54,380 nucleotides of DNA from Eubacterium sp. GTDB lineage: Bacteria; Bacillota; Clostridia; Lachnospirales; Lachnospiraceae. Location: NCBI GenBank assembly GCA_017541035.1, contig JAFXZW010000073.1, positions 1-54,380 of the forward strand. Reading direction: 5' to 3'. Both the position numbers and the translations under genes were made by a program. This document shows positions 1-6,792 of this stretch, piece after piece; the first letter of the stretch is position 1; each line of letters begins with the position of its first letter. The notes below the pieces were generated by a model, which saw only the letters and a list, made by a program, of their open reading frames with translations, ran no database searches and had not been told where the DNA came from.

Positions 1-68
1 AAACAAACTGTTCACAACCCCTTTATTCTGCTATTATTATGAATGAACATGATTACTAACTTAATGAC

Positions 69-94
69 ATTGGGGACGCCCAGAACCGTCCCCA
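69..94. repeat. GGGGACG inverted repeat downstream of lysR
   Basis: The arms TTGGGGACG and the complementary CGTCCCCAA enclose an 8-nt loop. A second short dyad (CGTTCCAC / GTGGAACG, about 97-124) overlaps the lysR stop codon. Read on the minus strand, both hairpins follow lysR but have no T-run, so a classical terminator is not clear. From memory, hairpins built on GGGGACGG are dispersed intergenic repeats in many Clostridia; this was not checked by search. Confidence 0.5.
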
Positions 95-111
95 ATCGTT
101 CCACGGCATGG

Positions 112-987
112 TTAGTGGAACGATGTCTTGATCTCGGCAAGAAATTGTTCAGCTATAGGCATAAAGGAAGGGAATTTATGCCAGATTAAGTATAGCTCAG
201 ATGTCTGCTTCGGAGATAATGGACGAAATACCAGACCATTCTCATCTGAGCATTCGACCAAATGCTTAAAGGTCAGGAGAATTCCGAGACCTTCCCGTGC
301 AAAAAGTGATCCGTTATAAGACAGGCGGAATGAGCCTTCAAGATGCAGCCTTTCAAAATCATCACCGGCCCAATCCGGTATTTCATTGTTCCAGCTCTGT
401 TCAGAGCAGAAGAGCGGCTGACCGATGAGATCCTTTACCTTAACGGCTTTTTTTGCGGCAAGAGGATGGCCCGCAGGCATGACAGCTCCCCATATATCAG
501 CCTCCGGGAATTTGACATAGTCATATTTCGCCGTATTTGGCTTTTCACACAAAACCGCAAAATCAAGAAGCCCCTTATCAAGTTTCTCCGTTACCTGTTC
601 GGTATCACCGCTTGTGATATGGTAGGTAAAACCCGGATAACGTTTTTTTAACTTACGGATTTCCTTCGCAAGGTACCTGATCTGATAGCTTTCGGCCAGT
701 CCAAAGTAGATATCACCGCCTGTGATGTCGTCCAGCGTGATGAATTCCTGCTCAATCCGGTCAGCCATTGCGATAAGGTCTTCCGCACGGTCACGTAGAA
801 GCATCCCCTCATCTGTAAGGGATATACTGAAGCTGTGGCGTATGAACAGCTTTTTCCCAAGTTCATCTTCAAGTGATTTTAATGTTTTTGAAAGTGTAGG
901 CTGCGTGACATGAAGGATGTCCGCAGCTTTTGTCATATTCTCTTCTCTTGCGATGGCAAGGAAGTATCTCAGGCTTTTGATCTCCAT
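112..987 (-). CDS. LysR-family transcriptional regulator
   Basis: This 291-residue protein has the LysR layout. An N-terminal winged helix-turn-helix (about residues 1-60) contains the typical AADILHVTQPTLSKTLKSLE stretch. A periplasmic-binding-protein-like effector domain (about 90-290) follows. The start is taken at 987 because AAAGGA lies a few bases upstream and the protein then begins exactly at the usual LysR N-terminus (MEIKSLRYFL). The open frame extends 46 codons further upstream, but that part is not LysR-like. The gene is divergent from the small protein, hydrolase and aldo/keto reductase genes, which suggests it controls them, as LysR regulators often do with divergent neighbours. 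The effector is unknown. Confidence 0.93.
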   Translation of the reverse strand: MEIKSLRYFLAIAREENMTKAADILHVTQPTLSKTLKSLEDELGKKLFIRHSFSISLTDEGMLLRDRAEDLIAMADRIEQEFITLDDITGGDIYFGLAESYQIRYLAKEIRKLKKRYPGFTYHITSGDTEQVTEKLDKGLLDFAVLCEKPNTAKYDYVKFPEADIWGAVMPAGHPLAAKKAVKVKDLIGQPLFCSEQSWNNEIPDWAGDDFERLHLEGSFRLSYNGSLFAREGLGILLTFKHLVECSDENGLVFRPLSPKQTSELYLIWHKFPSFMPIAEQFLAEIKTSFH

Positions 988-1010
988 GGTGTTCCTTTCT
1001 GTTTCTGCAG

Positions 1011-1029
1011 AAAAATGCTTCGCATTTTT
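1011..1029. other. Hairpin in the lysR leader
   Basis: AAAAATGC and GCATTTTT form an 8-bp stem with a 3-nt loop, 24 nt upstream of the lysR start. It ends in a T-run on the plus strand and in T-rich sequence on the minus strand. It may be a weak bidirectional terminator or a leader structure; its role is uncertain. Confidence 0.4.
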
Positions 1030-1131
1030 TCGTTCTTCGACATTCGCTGAATATATGTATTTATAATTCTGTGCGAATGTGGGCAAGCTCCCAACGCACA
1101 TTATAAATACAAATGCACTGTTCATTGCTGT

Positions 1132-1156
1132 ATGATATTCCGTTTTGGAATATCAT
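1132..1156. promoter_or_regulatory. Perfect 10-bp dyad, candidate LysR operator
   Basis: ATGATATTCC and GGAATATCAT flank a 5-nt spacer (GTTTT) in the 236-bp gap between lysR and the divergent small gene. The centre, TTCCGTTTTGGAA, fits the T-N11-A rule for LysR boxes. Its position, 145 bp from lysR and 68 bp from the divergent start, suits an autoregulatory and target site. Binding is inferred, not shown. Confidence 0.6.
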
Positions 1157-1223
1157 GATATTCATTTTATTCATTAGCGAAGAATTCGTCAAGGGAATAA
1201 AATGAGAATACGAGGTATAACGG

Positions 1224-1451
1224 ATGGAAACGAAAGTATTGATAGATAATCTTACAGACAACGGATGCAGCCGGGAAGGAGTTTCCAGGGCGAAGGCTCT
1301 TTATGAAGCCGGAGATATGAACGGACTCATAATGCATCTTCGAAAATACCGATGCGACCTGGTGGAGGAAATGCACGACAGTCAGAGAAAAGTTGACAGG
1401 ATGGACTATCTGATACGGCAGGTACAAAAAGAAGCCGGAAAACAAGTATAG
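1224..1451 (+). CDS. Small helical protein of unknown function
   Basis: The gene encodes 75 residues with no signal peptide or membrane segment. Residues about 17-70 look almost entirely helical and charged, ending in a coil-like stretch (EEMHDSQRKVDRMDYLIRQV) that could support oligomerisation. A GAGG box lies about 9 nt upstream of the ATG. It ends 23 bp before the hydrolase gene, so the two are probably co-transcribed. Two cysteines are present but show no metal-binding pattern. I do not recognise a named family. The tail resembles the dimerisation coil of MerR-type regulators, but no DNA-binding part is present. Confidence 0.7.
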   Translation: METKVLIDNLTDNGCSREGVSRAKALYEAGDMNGLIMHLRKYRCDLVEEMHDSQRKVDRMDYLIRQVQKEAGKQV

Positions 1452-1474
1452 CAAGAGATTGGAGGACGCAAATC

Positions 1475-2476
1475 ATGATCAAAAAGGAAGAACTGGTACT
1501 GGTAACTGAATGGGATAAAACATTCCCCCAAAGCAACAAGGTGGAACATAGCAAGGTGACCTTCGTAAATCGTTACGGCATCACTCTTGCAGCGGATATG
1601 TATGTTCCCAAAGACAAAGAGGGTAAGCTTCCCGCTATCGCGGTATGTGGTCCATTTGGCGCGGTAAAGGAGCAGTGCAGTGGATTGTATGCGCAGAACA
1701 TGGCAGAGAGAGGATTTCTTACAATTGCCTTTGATCCTTCTTTTACCGGAGAAAGCGGCGGGAATGTCAGATATATGGCCTCTCCGGATATCAATACAGA
1801 GGACTTCATGGCGGCAGTTGATTTTCTTTCGCTGAATGAAAGAGTAGATCCTGACAGGATAGGGATCATAGGCATTTGCGGATGGGGAGGAATGGCAATA
1901 AACACTGCTGCGCTCGATACCAGGATAAAAGCTACTGTTGCATCCACTATGTATGATATGACCAGGGTGAATGCAAAGGGTTACTTCGATAGTGAGGACA
2001 GTGAAGAAGCGCGCTATGAGAAGAAGAAAGCCATGTGTGCCGAGAGGCTGGAGGATCTGAAGTCGGGTGATTATAAGCTTGGCGGGGGTGTGGTTGATCC
2101 GCTTCCGGAAGATGCACCTTTCTTTGTTAAGGACTACTTTGACTACTACAAAACCGACAGAGGATATCATAAGAGAAGCCTAAATTCTAATGGTGGATGG
2201 AATGTCATTGGGTGCGAGTCTTTCATAAACCAGCCTATTCTTAAATACAGCAATGAGATCAGAAGCGCAGTGCTTCTTATCCATGGAGAAAAGGCGCATT
2301 CATGCTACTTCTCGAGGGATGCTTATGATGATATGACAAAGGACAGCAAGTATGCGGACAACAAGGAACTGATGATCATTCCTGATGCTGTACACACAGA
2401 TCTGTATGACGGCGGAGACAAGGATTATATCCCATTCGAAAAAATAGAGAGCTTCATGAGTGAGTATCTAAAATAA
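1475..2476 (+). CDS. Alpha/beta hydrolase, dienelactone-hydrolase-like
   Basis: The protein has 333 residues and no signal peptide, so it is probably cytoplasmic. The N-terminal half carries the hydrolase core strand FVNRYGITLAADMYVP. The nucleophile elbow reads GICGWGG, so the expected nucleophile is Cys rather than Ser, as in dienelactone hydrolase and YcjY-like proteins. A late His within DAVHTDLYD fits the catalytic histidine, and the helical insertion at about residues 180-230 may be a lid. GGAGG precedes the ATG. It sits 10 bp upstream of the aldo/keto reductase gene and opposite lysR, so a role in detoxifying or breaking down a small carbonyl or ester compound is plausible. The substrate is unknown. 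Confidence 0.85.
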   Translation: MIKKEELVLVTEWDKTFPQSNKVEHSKVTFVNRYGITLAADMYVPKDKEGKLPAIAVCGPFGAVKEQCSGLYAQNMAERGFLTIAFDPSFTGESGGNVRYMASPDINTEDFMAAVDFLSLNERVDPDRIGIIGICGWGGMAINTAALDTRIKATVASTMYDMTRVNAKGYFDSEDSEEARYEKKKAMCAERLEDLKSGDYKLGGGVVDPLPEDAPFFVKDYFDYYKTDRGYHKRSLNSNGGWNVIGCESFINQPILKYSNEIRSAVLLIHGEKAHSCYFSRDAYDDMTKDSKYADNKELMIIPDAVHTDLYDGGDKDYIPFEKIESFMSEYLK

Positions 2477-2486
2477 AGGTGGATGA

Positions 2487-3893
2487 ATGAAAAGAGCAAA
2501 GAGCGTTATTTGTGCGGGTCTGATGATGCTTGTGATGTCGGCGTGCGCAGGGAGAACATCAAACGATAGTGCGGTTTCAACGAGTGATCGGGAAGAGATT
2601 TCCAAAGAAGCAGAGGAAATGACTTTGACCGCTATGCAGGAGAATGACAGAATGCCGGAACAGGAAGGATCAAAGGAAGAGGCAGTAATTATGAATGAGT
2701 TACTCCTTTCGGTGGGAGACAAAAGATTATCTGTTGAATGGGAAGATAACGAGAGTGTGGATGCCCTCAAGGATCTTGCCGGACCCGGAATGAAGATCAA
2801 TATGGCTATGTATGGCGGATTTGAGCAGGTCGGAAGTATTGGTACATCTCTTCCGAGAAATGACAGTCAGACGACGACAAGTCCGGGTGACATTGTGCTT
2901 TACTCAGGAAACCAGATAGTCATATTTTACGGTTCAAATTCCTGGTCATATACGAGGCTGGGAAAGATTACGGGACTGAATGAAAAGGAACTTGAAGATA
3001 CCTTCGGAAACGGTGACGTTACGATCGGTTTAAGTGTCGGAGCACAAACAGCCACAGAAGCTGCGCAATCTTTTGATCTCGAGGACAGATCAGTCATGCT
3101 CAACAGCGGATATAAAATGCCCATCATGGGACTTGGAACGTATTCGCTTGATCATGACACCTGCGTAAATTCCGTGAAGACATTGCTGCAAAACGGAGGC
3201 AGACTGATTGACACGGCATATATGTATGGAAATGAAGATGCCGTAGGAGAAGGTGTCAGGCAGGCAATGGAGGAGTATGGTATTCCCCGTGAAGAGATTT
3301 TTGTGATCACAAAGATATATCCAAGCCAGTTTAGTGATCCTGAAGCTGCCATAGACATGGCACTTGAAAAACTCGATATCGGATACATCGACATGATGCT
3401 TTTGCACCATCCGGGAAACGGAGATGTGGAAGCATACAAAACGATGGAAAGATATGTGGAAAAGGGAAAGATACGGTCTCTTGGTCTGTCGAACTGGTAT
3501 GTGGAAGAACTGACGGAGTTTCTGCCACAGATTACCATTACTCCGGCTCTTGTTCAAAATGAGATCCATCCGTATTATCAGGAGCAGGAGGTTGTCCCCT
3601 TCATTCAGGAGAAAGGTATCGTGGTCCAATGCTGGTACCCGCTGGGAGGAAGAGGACATACATCGGAACTTCTCGCTGATGAGACTATAAAATCTATCGC
3701 AGAAGCTCACGGAGTATCATCTGCACAGGTCATTTTGCGATGGGATCTGCAAAGAGGTATCGTGGTAATACCGGGATCAGGAAATTCGGATCATATAAAA
3801 GAAAACCTCGATCTGTTCGGGTTTGAACTGACAGAAGATGAAATGAAGCAGATTTCCCTGTTGGATCGGGGCGAAAAGCATGACTGGTATTGA
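2487..3893 (+). CDS. Lipoprotein: cyclophilin-like domain fused to aldo/keto reductase
   Basis: The 468-residue protein begins with a lipoprotein signal (VMSAC, predicted lipidated Cys20). A cyclophilin-like fold (about residues 70-190; core features AMYGGFEQVG, LPRNDSQTTT and PGDIVLY) comes next. A complete aldo/keto reductase follows (about 205-468). The reductase has the tetrad motifs DTAYMYGNE (Asp, Tyr), VITKIYP (Lys) and LLHHPG (His), plus the C-terminal IPGSGN cofactor loop, so NADPH binding is expected. An extracytoplasmic NADPH enzyme would be odd, so either the signal is non-functional or the fusion joins two proteins that usually act separately. AAGGTGG precedes the start. It is co-directional with the hydrolase. 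Confidence 0.88.
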   Translation: MKRAKSVICAGLMMLVMSACAGRTSNDSAVSTSDREEISKEAEEMTLTAMQENDRMPEQEGSKEEAVIMNELLLSVGDKRLSVEWEDNESVDALKDLAGPGMKINMAMYGGFEQVGSIGTSLPRNDSQTTTSPGDIVLYSGNQIVIFYGSNSWSYTRLGKITGLNEKELEDTFGNGDVTIGLSVGAQTATEAAQSFDLEDRSVMLNSGYKMPIMGLGTYSLDHDTCVNSVKTLLQNGGRLIDTAYMYGNEDAVGEGVRQAMEEYGIPREEIFVITKIYPSQFSDPEAAIDMALEKLDIGYIDMMLLHHPGNGDVEAYKTMERYVEKGKIRSLGLSNWYVEELTEFLPQITITPALVQNEIHPYYQEQEVVPFIQEKGIVVQCWYPLGGRGHTSELLADETIKSIAEAHGVSSAQVILRWDLQRGIVVIPGSGNSDHIKENLDLFGFELTEDEMKQISLLDRGEKHDWY

Positions 3894-3899
3894 TAGGAA

Positions 3900-3947
3900 A
3901 TATGTAGCATGTTACATTATATATGTAATGTGTTACATATTTTTTTA
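3900..3947 (+). terminator. AT-rich palindrome with T-run after the reductase gene
   Basis: Two arms of about 18 nt pair around TATAT (ATGTTACAT against ATGTAATGT and flanks) with three mismatches, followed by seven to eight T. This fits a weak intrinsic terminator directly after the stop codon. The repeated TGTTACAT could also be a protein-binding site. Confidence 0.55.
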
Positions 3948-4112
3948 TCTGATTAGGATAGATTACGATATGAAACTGGAAGATGCAGCGCAGTACATGA
4001 CTCTTTTCCTGCACAGCCTGTTTGTTGCGCTTTTGTTATGCGTATTGTGTTATATTATTAAGTGGAACAGTGTAAACGTACGAATGAACCCCAAAAAGAA
4101 ATCATGCGATAA

Positions 4113-4253
4113 ACGAATCCAAAGCAGTACCGGCAGAACAAGGGATTGGATTATCAGGAGTGGAAGGCTGTCGAACGTACCTCAGATGAGTTTATCCTGA
4201 AGCAAAGCAGTGAGATGCGTGCGGTAGATGCAGAGGGAAAGGATGTTGCCTGA
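4113..4253 (+). pseudogene. Coding-like remnant of an unrecognised gene
   Basis: This frame reads 46 residues from a stop at 4110-4112 to TGA at 4251-4253 with no start codon until late. The composition is protein-like (for example NKGLDYQEWKAVERTSDEF), with charged and aromatic residues typical of real genes in this window. I could not assign a family. It is probably the 3' end of a degraded gene. Confidence 0.4.
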
Positions 4254-4402
4254 CCGGGCATGAACCGGCATCCCGCCGCTCTGCTGCGAACAACCCGGTA
4301 GCCCGGGGTTCCGGCATGCATCACTAAGTTTTTTTGCCAAAGAAAGAGTAGACCGGGAGTGATTGAGGTCAGAATGTGATAAGCCAGGAAGGAAGTCTCA
4401 AA

Positions 4403-4936
4403 ATGGACCAGTACAGAGAAAAAATCGAACTTGCAGTTGAAGCGGACAGAAAAGAGATTCTGGCACTTTACCGCGCCCAGATTGGACGGGAATACTGTCC
4501 GTGGAATGAGCATTACCCGGGGGATGAAGAGATCACCTATGATCTCTCCAGAGATGCCCTTTATATAATGCGTGAAAAAGGAAGGATCATAGCTGCGATC
4601 TCTCTGGAGAAGGACCCACAGGTGGATGAACTTCCCTGTTGGACAAAGGAACTGCAACCGGGAGGAGAACTGGCACGGGTGGCGGTACATCCGGATCATC
4701 AGAATCGGGGAATTGCCCGAGAGATGGTCCGATTCGGATTGAACCGTTTGAAGGAGCTGGGTTATCCCAGCTTTCACGGAATTGTAAACCGTCTGAATGA
4801 GAAAGCACTTCGCTCTTATGCAGTTTTCGGATTTCAAATGGTAGGAGAATGTGAGATGTATGATCAGTCCTTTTACTGTTTTGAAAAGGATCTTAGAGGA
4901 CTACGATCTGACTCCGGAATGAGGAAAGACAAATGA
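4403..4936 (+). CDS. GNAT-family N-acetyltransferase
   Basis: This 177-residue protein carries the GNAT core. The strand LARVAVHPDHQNRGIAREMV supplies the acetyl-CoA pyrophosphate loop (Q-x-x-G-I-A), and the C-terminal half has the usual NEKALRSYAVFGF signature. The ATG at 4403 is preferred over an upstream GTG at 4376 because AGGAAGGAAG lies 7 nt before it. The acceptor substrate cannot be told from sequence. Its last four bases (ATGA) overlap the start of the next gene, so the two are translationally coupled and probably function together. Confidence 0.9.
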   Translation: MDQYREKIELAVEADRKEILALYRAQIGREYCPWNEHYPGDEEITYDLSRDALYIMREKGRIIAAISLEKDPQVDELPCWTKELQPGGELARVAVHPDHQNRGIAREMVRFGLNRLKELGYPSFHGIVNRLNEKALRSYAVFGFQMVGECEMYDQSFYCFEKDLRGLRSDSGMRKDK

Positions 4937-6585
4937 TTACAAATATAGAAAAAATAGCTGATAGTAGAAATCAGTCTGATGAGAATAAGGGAAGGAAAGA
5001 AGAGGAGTATGTCATCAGAAGGGTTGGGAAAGCGGATATTCCGGATTGTGTCCGTGTGATACGGCTCAGTTTCCGTACCGTGGCGGAGGAATTTGGGTTT
5101 ACCGAGAAAAATGCCCCGGGATTTACTGCATTTGCTACCACTGAAGAAAAGGTGGAATACTGGATGAGTGAGCAGCATCGGCCCATGTACGGATGCTTTC
5201 ATGATAATCTTCTGGTCGGTTATTATAATCTGCTTCCTGCGGAGAGTGGATATGAACTGGGCAGCCTTTCGGTTCTTCCGGAATACAGGCATGAGGGGAT
5301 AGGAAGAACTCTCCTTACGGATGCCATGATCCGTGCTGCAGCAGGGGATATTGACAGGATGGAACTGAGTATCGTGGAGGAGAATACCGTCCTTCGGAAA
5401 TGGTACGAGTCCATGGGCTTCATTCACACAGGGACTAAGAAATATGATTTCTTCCCCTTTACCTGCGGTTACCTGGAACGGAATCTTAATGAATGTCCGA
5501 TACGCGTTGAGAATCTGATGATCAGCAGAGGTCATATCATATTATGGCTGGAAAAGAAGGGATCGAAAGATACATCCTACCCACGATTTGTTTATATTTC
5601 AGGAGAACTGACCATGAACGGAAGGTTCTATGTTGACCTGTTCCGTGAGTGGTATTGGGTCGAAAAGCCCGAGGGTTCGGTGTATTTTCTGAAAGATCTT
5701 TCTGTTTTGAGACCGGTTACGGATGAGGAGAAGCTCCAGATCATCATAGCTTCGAAGGAAAGAAATAAAGCAGATCAGGAAAATGTGCAGATGGTCTATG
5801 AACCGGTTGCTTCCCCACGGACGGTTCAGGTAATGAAAAAGGTTCCGCGGCTGCAGGAAAAGGAAGAGTTCCCAATATATGACTTCAGCCGGGAGGCCGG
5901 ATACTTTTACGGAGTTTCCAGAGTTTTCTCAACAAAGGACGAAGAACAGTATCAGACCATTGGGGCCTTCTGGGACGAGATGTCGGCAAAGTACGGGCTC
6001 GAAAATCTTCAGGGACTCGGTTATTCATGGACAGAGGATACCATATCCTATGCCATAGGATTGAAGGACGATATGCTTGAGGACTATGATGTGGAGATCT
6101 GGCTGCCGAAAAAAGGATGGAAGGCTGTAAAAGGCAGAACAGAAGACCTCGGCCGGATCTATGACAGGATCTACAGGGATGGCAGTCTCACTTATGAGAT
6201 AGAGACTTTTTCATCCAACGGGGACTGCGAGATCTGCTTCTACAGGATGGGGGATGCATGGATGGACGGTGGTTTCGAAGTGAAAGGGATCCTGTTCGAT
6301 ACCGTGAAATGCTCAGCCTACTACCGCCCAAAGGAACCGGACAAAATAGTTTTGGCATCTAATTTTAGGTATACCCGGGATTCGTCCATAAAATGGTGGG
6401 ATGAAGCCAGTTACGGTATGTGTACCCATCCCTGTACGAAGGAGGAAACCGCTGATCTGTATCATATTCTACAGGATATACCATTGGACGAATGGCATTT
6501 CTCAGGCGCCTTCTCGAAAGTCAGGGTTACGGAAGAGATAAGGCAGAAAGCACTGGAGATCATCCGGAATTACGTACAGCAGTGA
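4933..6585 (+). CDS. Multidomain GNAT / GyrI-like effector-binding protein
   Basis: The protein has 550 residues. Residues about 25-185 form a GNAT domain with LGSLSVLPEYRHEGIGRTLL as the acetyl-CoA loop and LRKWYESMGF near its end. A middle part (about 195-280) is rich in Trp, Tyr and Phe and is unassigned. Residues about 305-430 resemble the GyrI-like or AraC effector-binding fold (IGAFWDEMSAKYGL, YAIGLKDD), which binds small ligands. A C-terminal domain of about 110 residues is unassigned. It starts within the stop of the preceding GNAT gene. A plausible role is sensing or inactivating a small molecule by acetylation, but this is inference. Confidence 0.82.
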   Translation: MITNIEKIADSRNQSDENKGRKEEEYVIRRVGKADIPDCVRVIRLSFRTVAEEFGFTEKNAPGFTAFATTEEKVEYWMSEQHRPMYGCFHDNLLVGYYNLLPAESGYELGSLSVLPEYRHEGIGRTLLTDAMIRAAAGDIDRMELSIVEENTVLRKWYESMGFIHTGTKKYDFFPFTCGYLERNLNECPIRVENLMISRGHIILWLEKKGSKDTSYPRFVYISGELTMNGRFYVDLFREWYWVEKPEGSVYFLKDLSVLRPVTDEEKLQIIIASKERNKADQENVQMVYEPVASPRTVQVMKKVPRLQEKEEFPIYDFSREAGYFYGVSRVFSTKDEEQYQTIGAFWDEMSAKYGLENLQGLGYSWTEDTISYAIGLKDDMLEDYDVEIWLPKKGWKAVKGRTEDLGRIYDRIYRDGSLTYEIETFSSNGDCEICFYRMGDAWMDGGFEVKGILFDTVKCSAYYRPKEPDKIVLASNFRYTRDSSIKWWDEASYGMCTHPCTKEETADLYHILQDIPLDEWHFSGAFSKVRVTEEIRQKALEIIRNYVQQ

Positions 6586-6632
6586 TCAGGCTCTCAAACT
6601 CGATTCAATTTGGCGGTAGTGGAACTTTAGAA

Positions 6633-6792
6633 ATGAGAGTATAATCTGACTATTTGTAAAGTGACGGATATTTCAGTGATTGATACGTCAGCAGGATTCT
6701 TCTTTGTTGGTAAAACGGATGAAGAGATTTCTCTGGTGTGCAGGATGGAAGATATTCCGGAAAAGATCGTAGATCGAGAGGATAAAAGATTT
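6633..6792 (+). pseudogene. Remnant of an ACT-domain (CASTOR-like) protein
   Basis: From 6640 one frame reads YNLTICKV, then residues such as AGFFFVGKTDEEISLVCR and EDIPEKIVDRED. These match what I remember of small ACT-domain proteins, whose next residues are usually GW-x-A-F. Here the match ends at about 6783. The likely start, ATG-AGA-GTA at 6633, is in another frame, consistent with a 2-nt deletion near 6640. The remnant runs in frame into the MMPL gene, which explains why that gene seems to have a longer open frame. Assignment is from memory and needs a profile search. Confidence 0.6.

Larger units (their letters stand above)
3894..4402. other. Gene-poor stretch between reductase and GNAT genes
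   Basis: This 509-bp region has no convincing intact gene. It holds an AT-rich palindrome just after the reductase gene, a coding-like remnant (4113-4253), and an imperfect GC-rich inverted repeat (about 4256-4318). A run of seven T follows at about 4329-4335 and may end transcription before the GNAT pair. A plus-strand open frame from 3880 to 4200 lacks a ribosome binding site and coding character. Confidence 0.6.

Noticed and set aside
1-68. Gene or regulatory site at the window start
   Set aside because: The first 68 bases are AT-rich with no open frame, hairpin or promoter I could support.
3880-4200. Plus-strand frame of 106 codons starting inside the reductase gene
   Set aside because: It lacks a ribosome binding site, begins within the reductase gene and its terminator-like palindrome, and its second half is not protein-like. 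The other frame at 4113-4253 is the better coding remnant.
6640-6645. TATAAT before the MMPL gene as a promoter
   Set aside because: The hexamer lies in the old ACT coding sequence (Tyr-Asn codons) and no good -35 is placed at the right distance.
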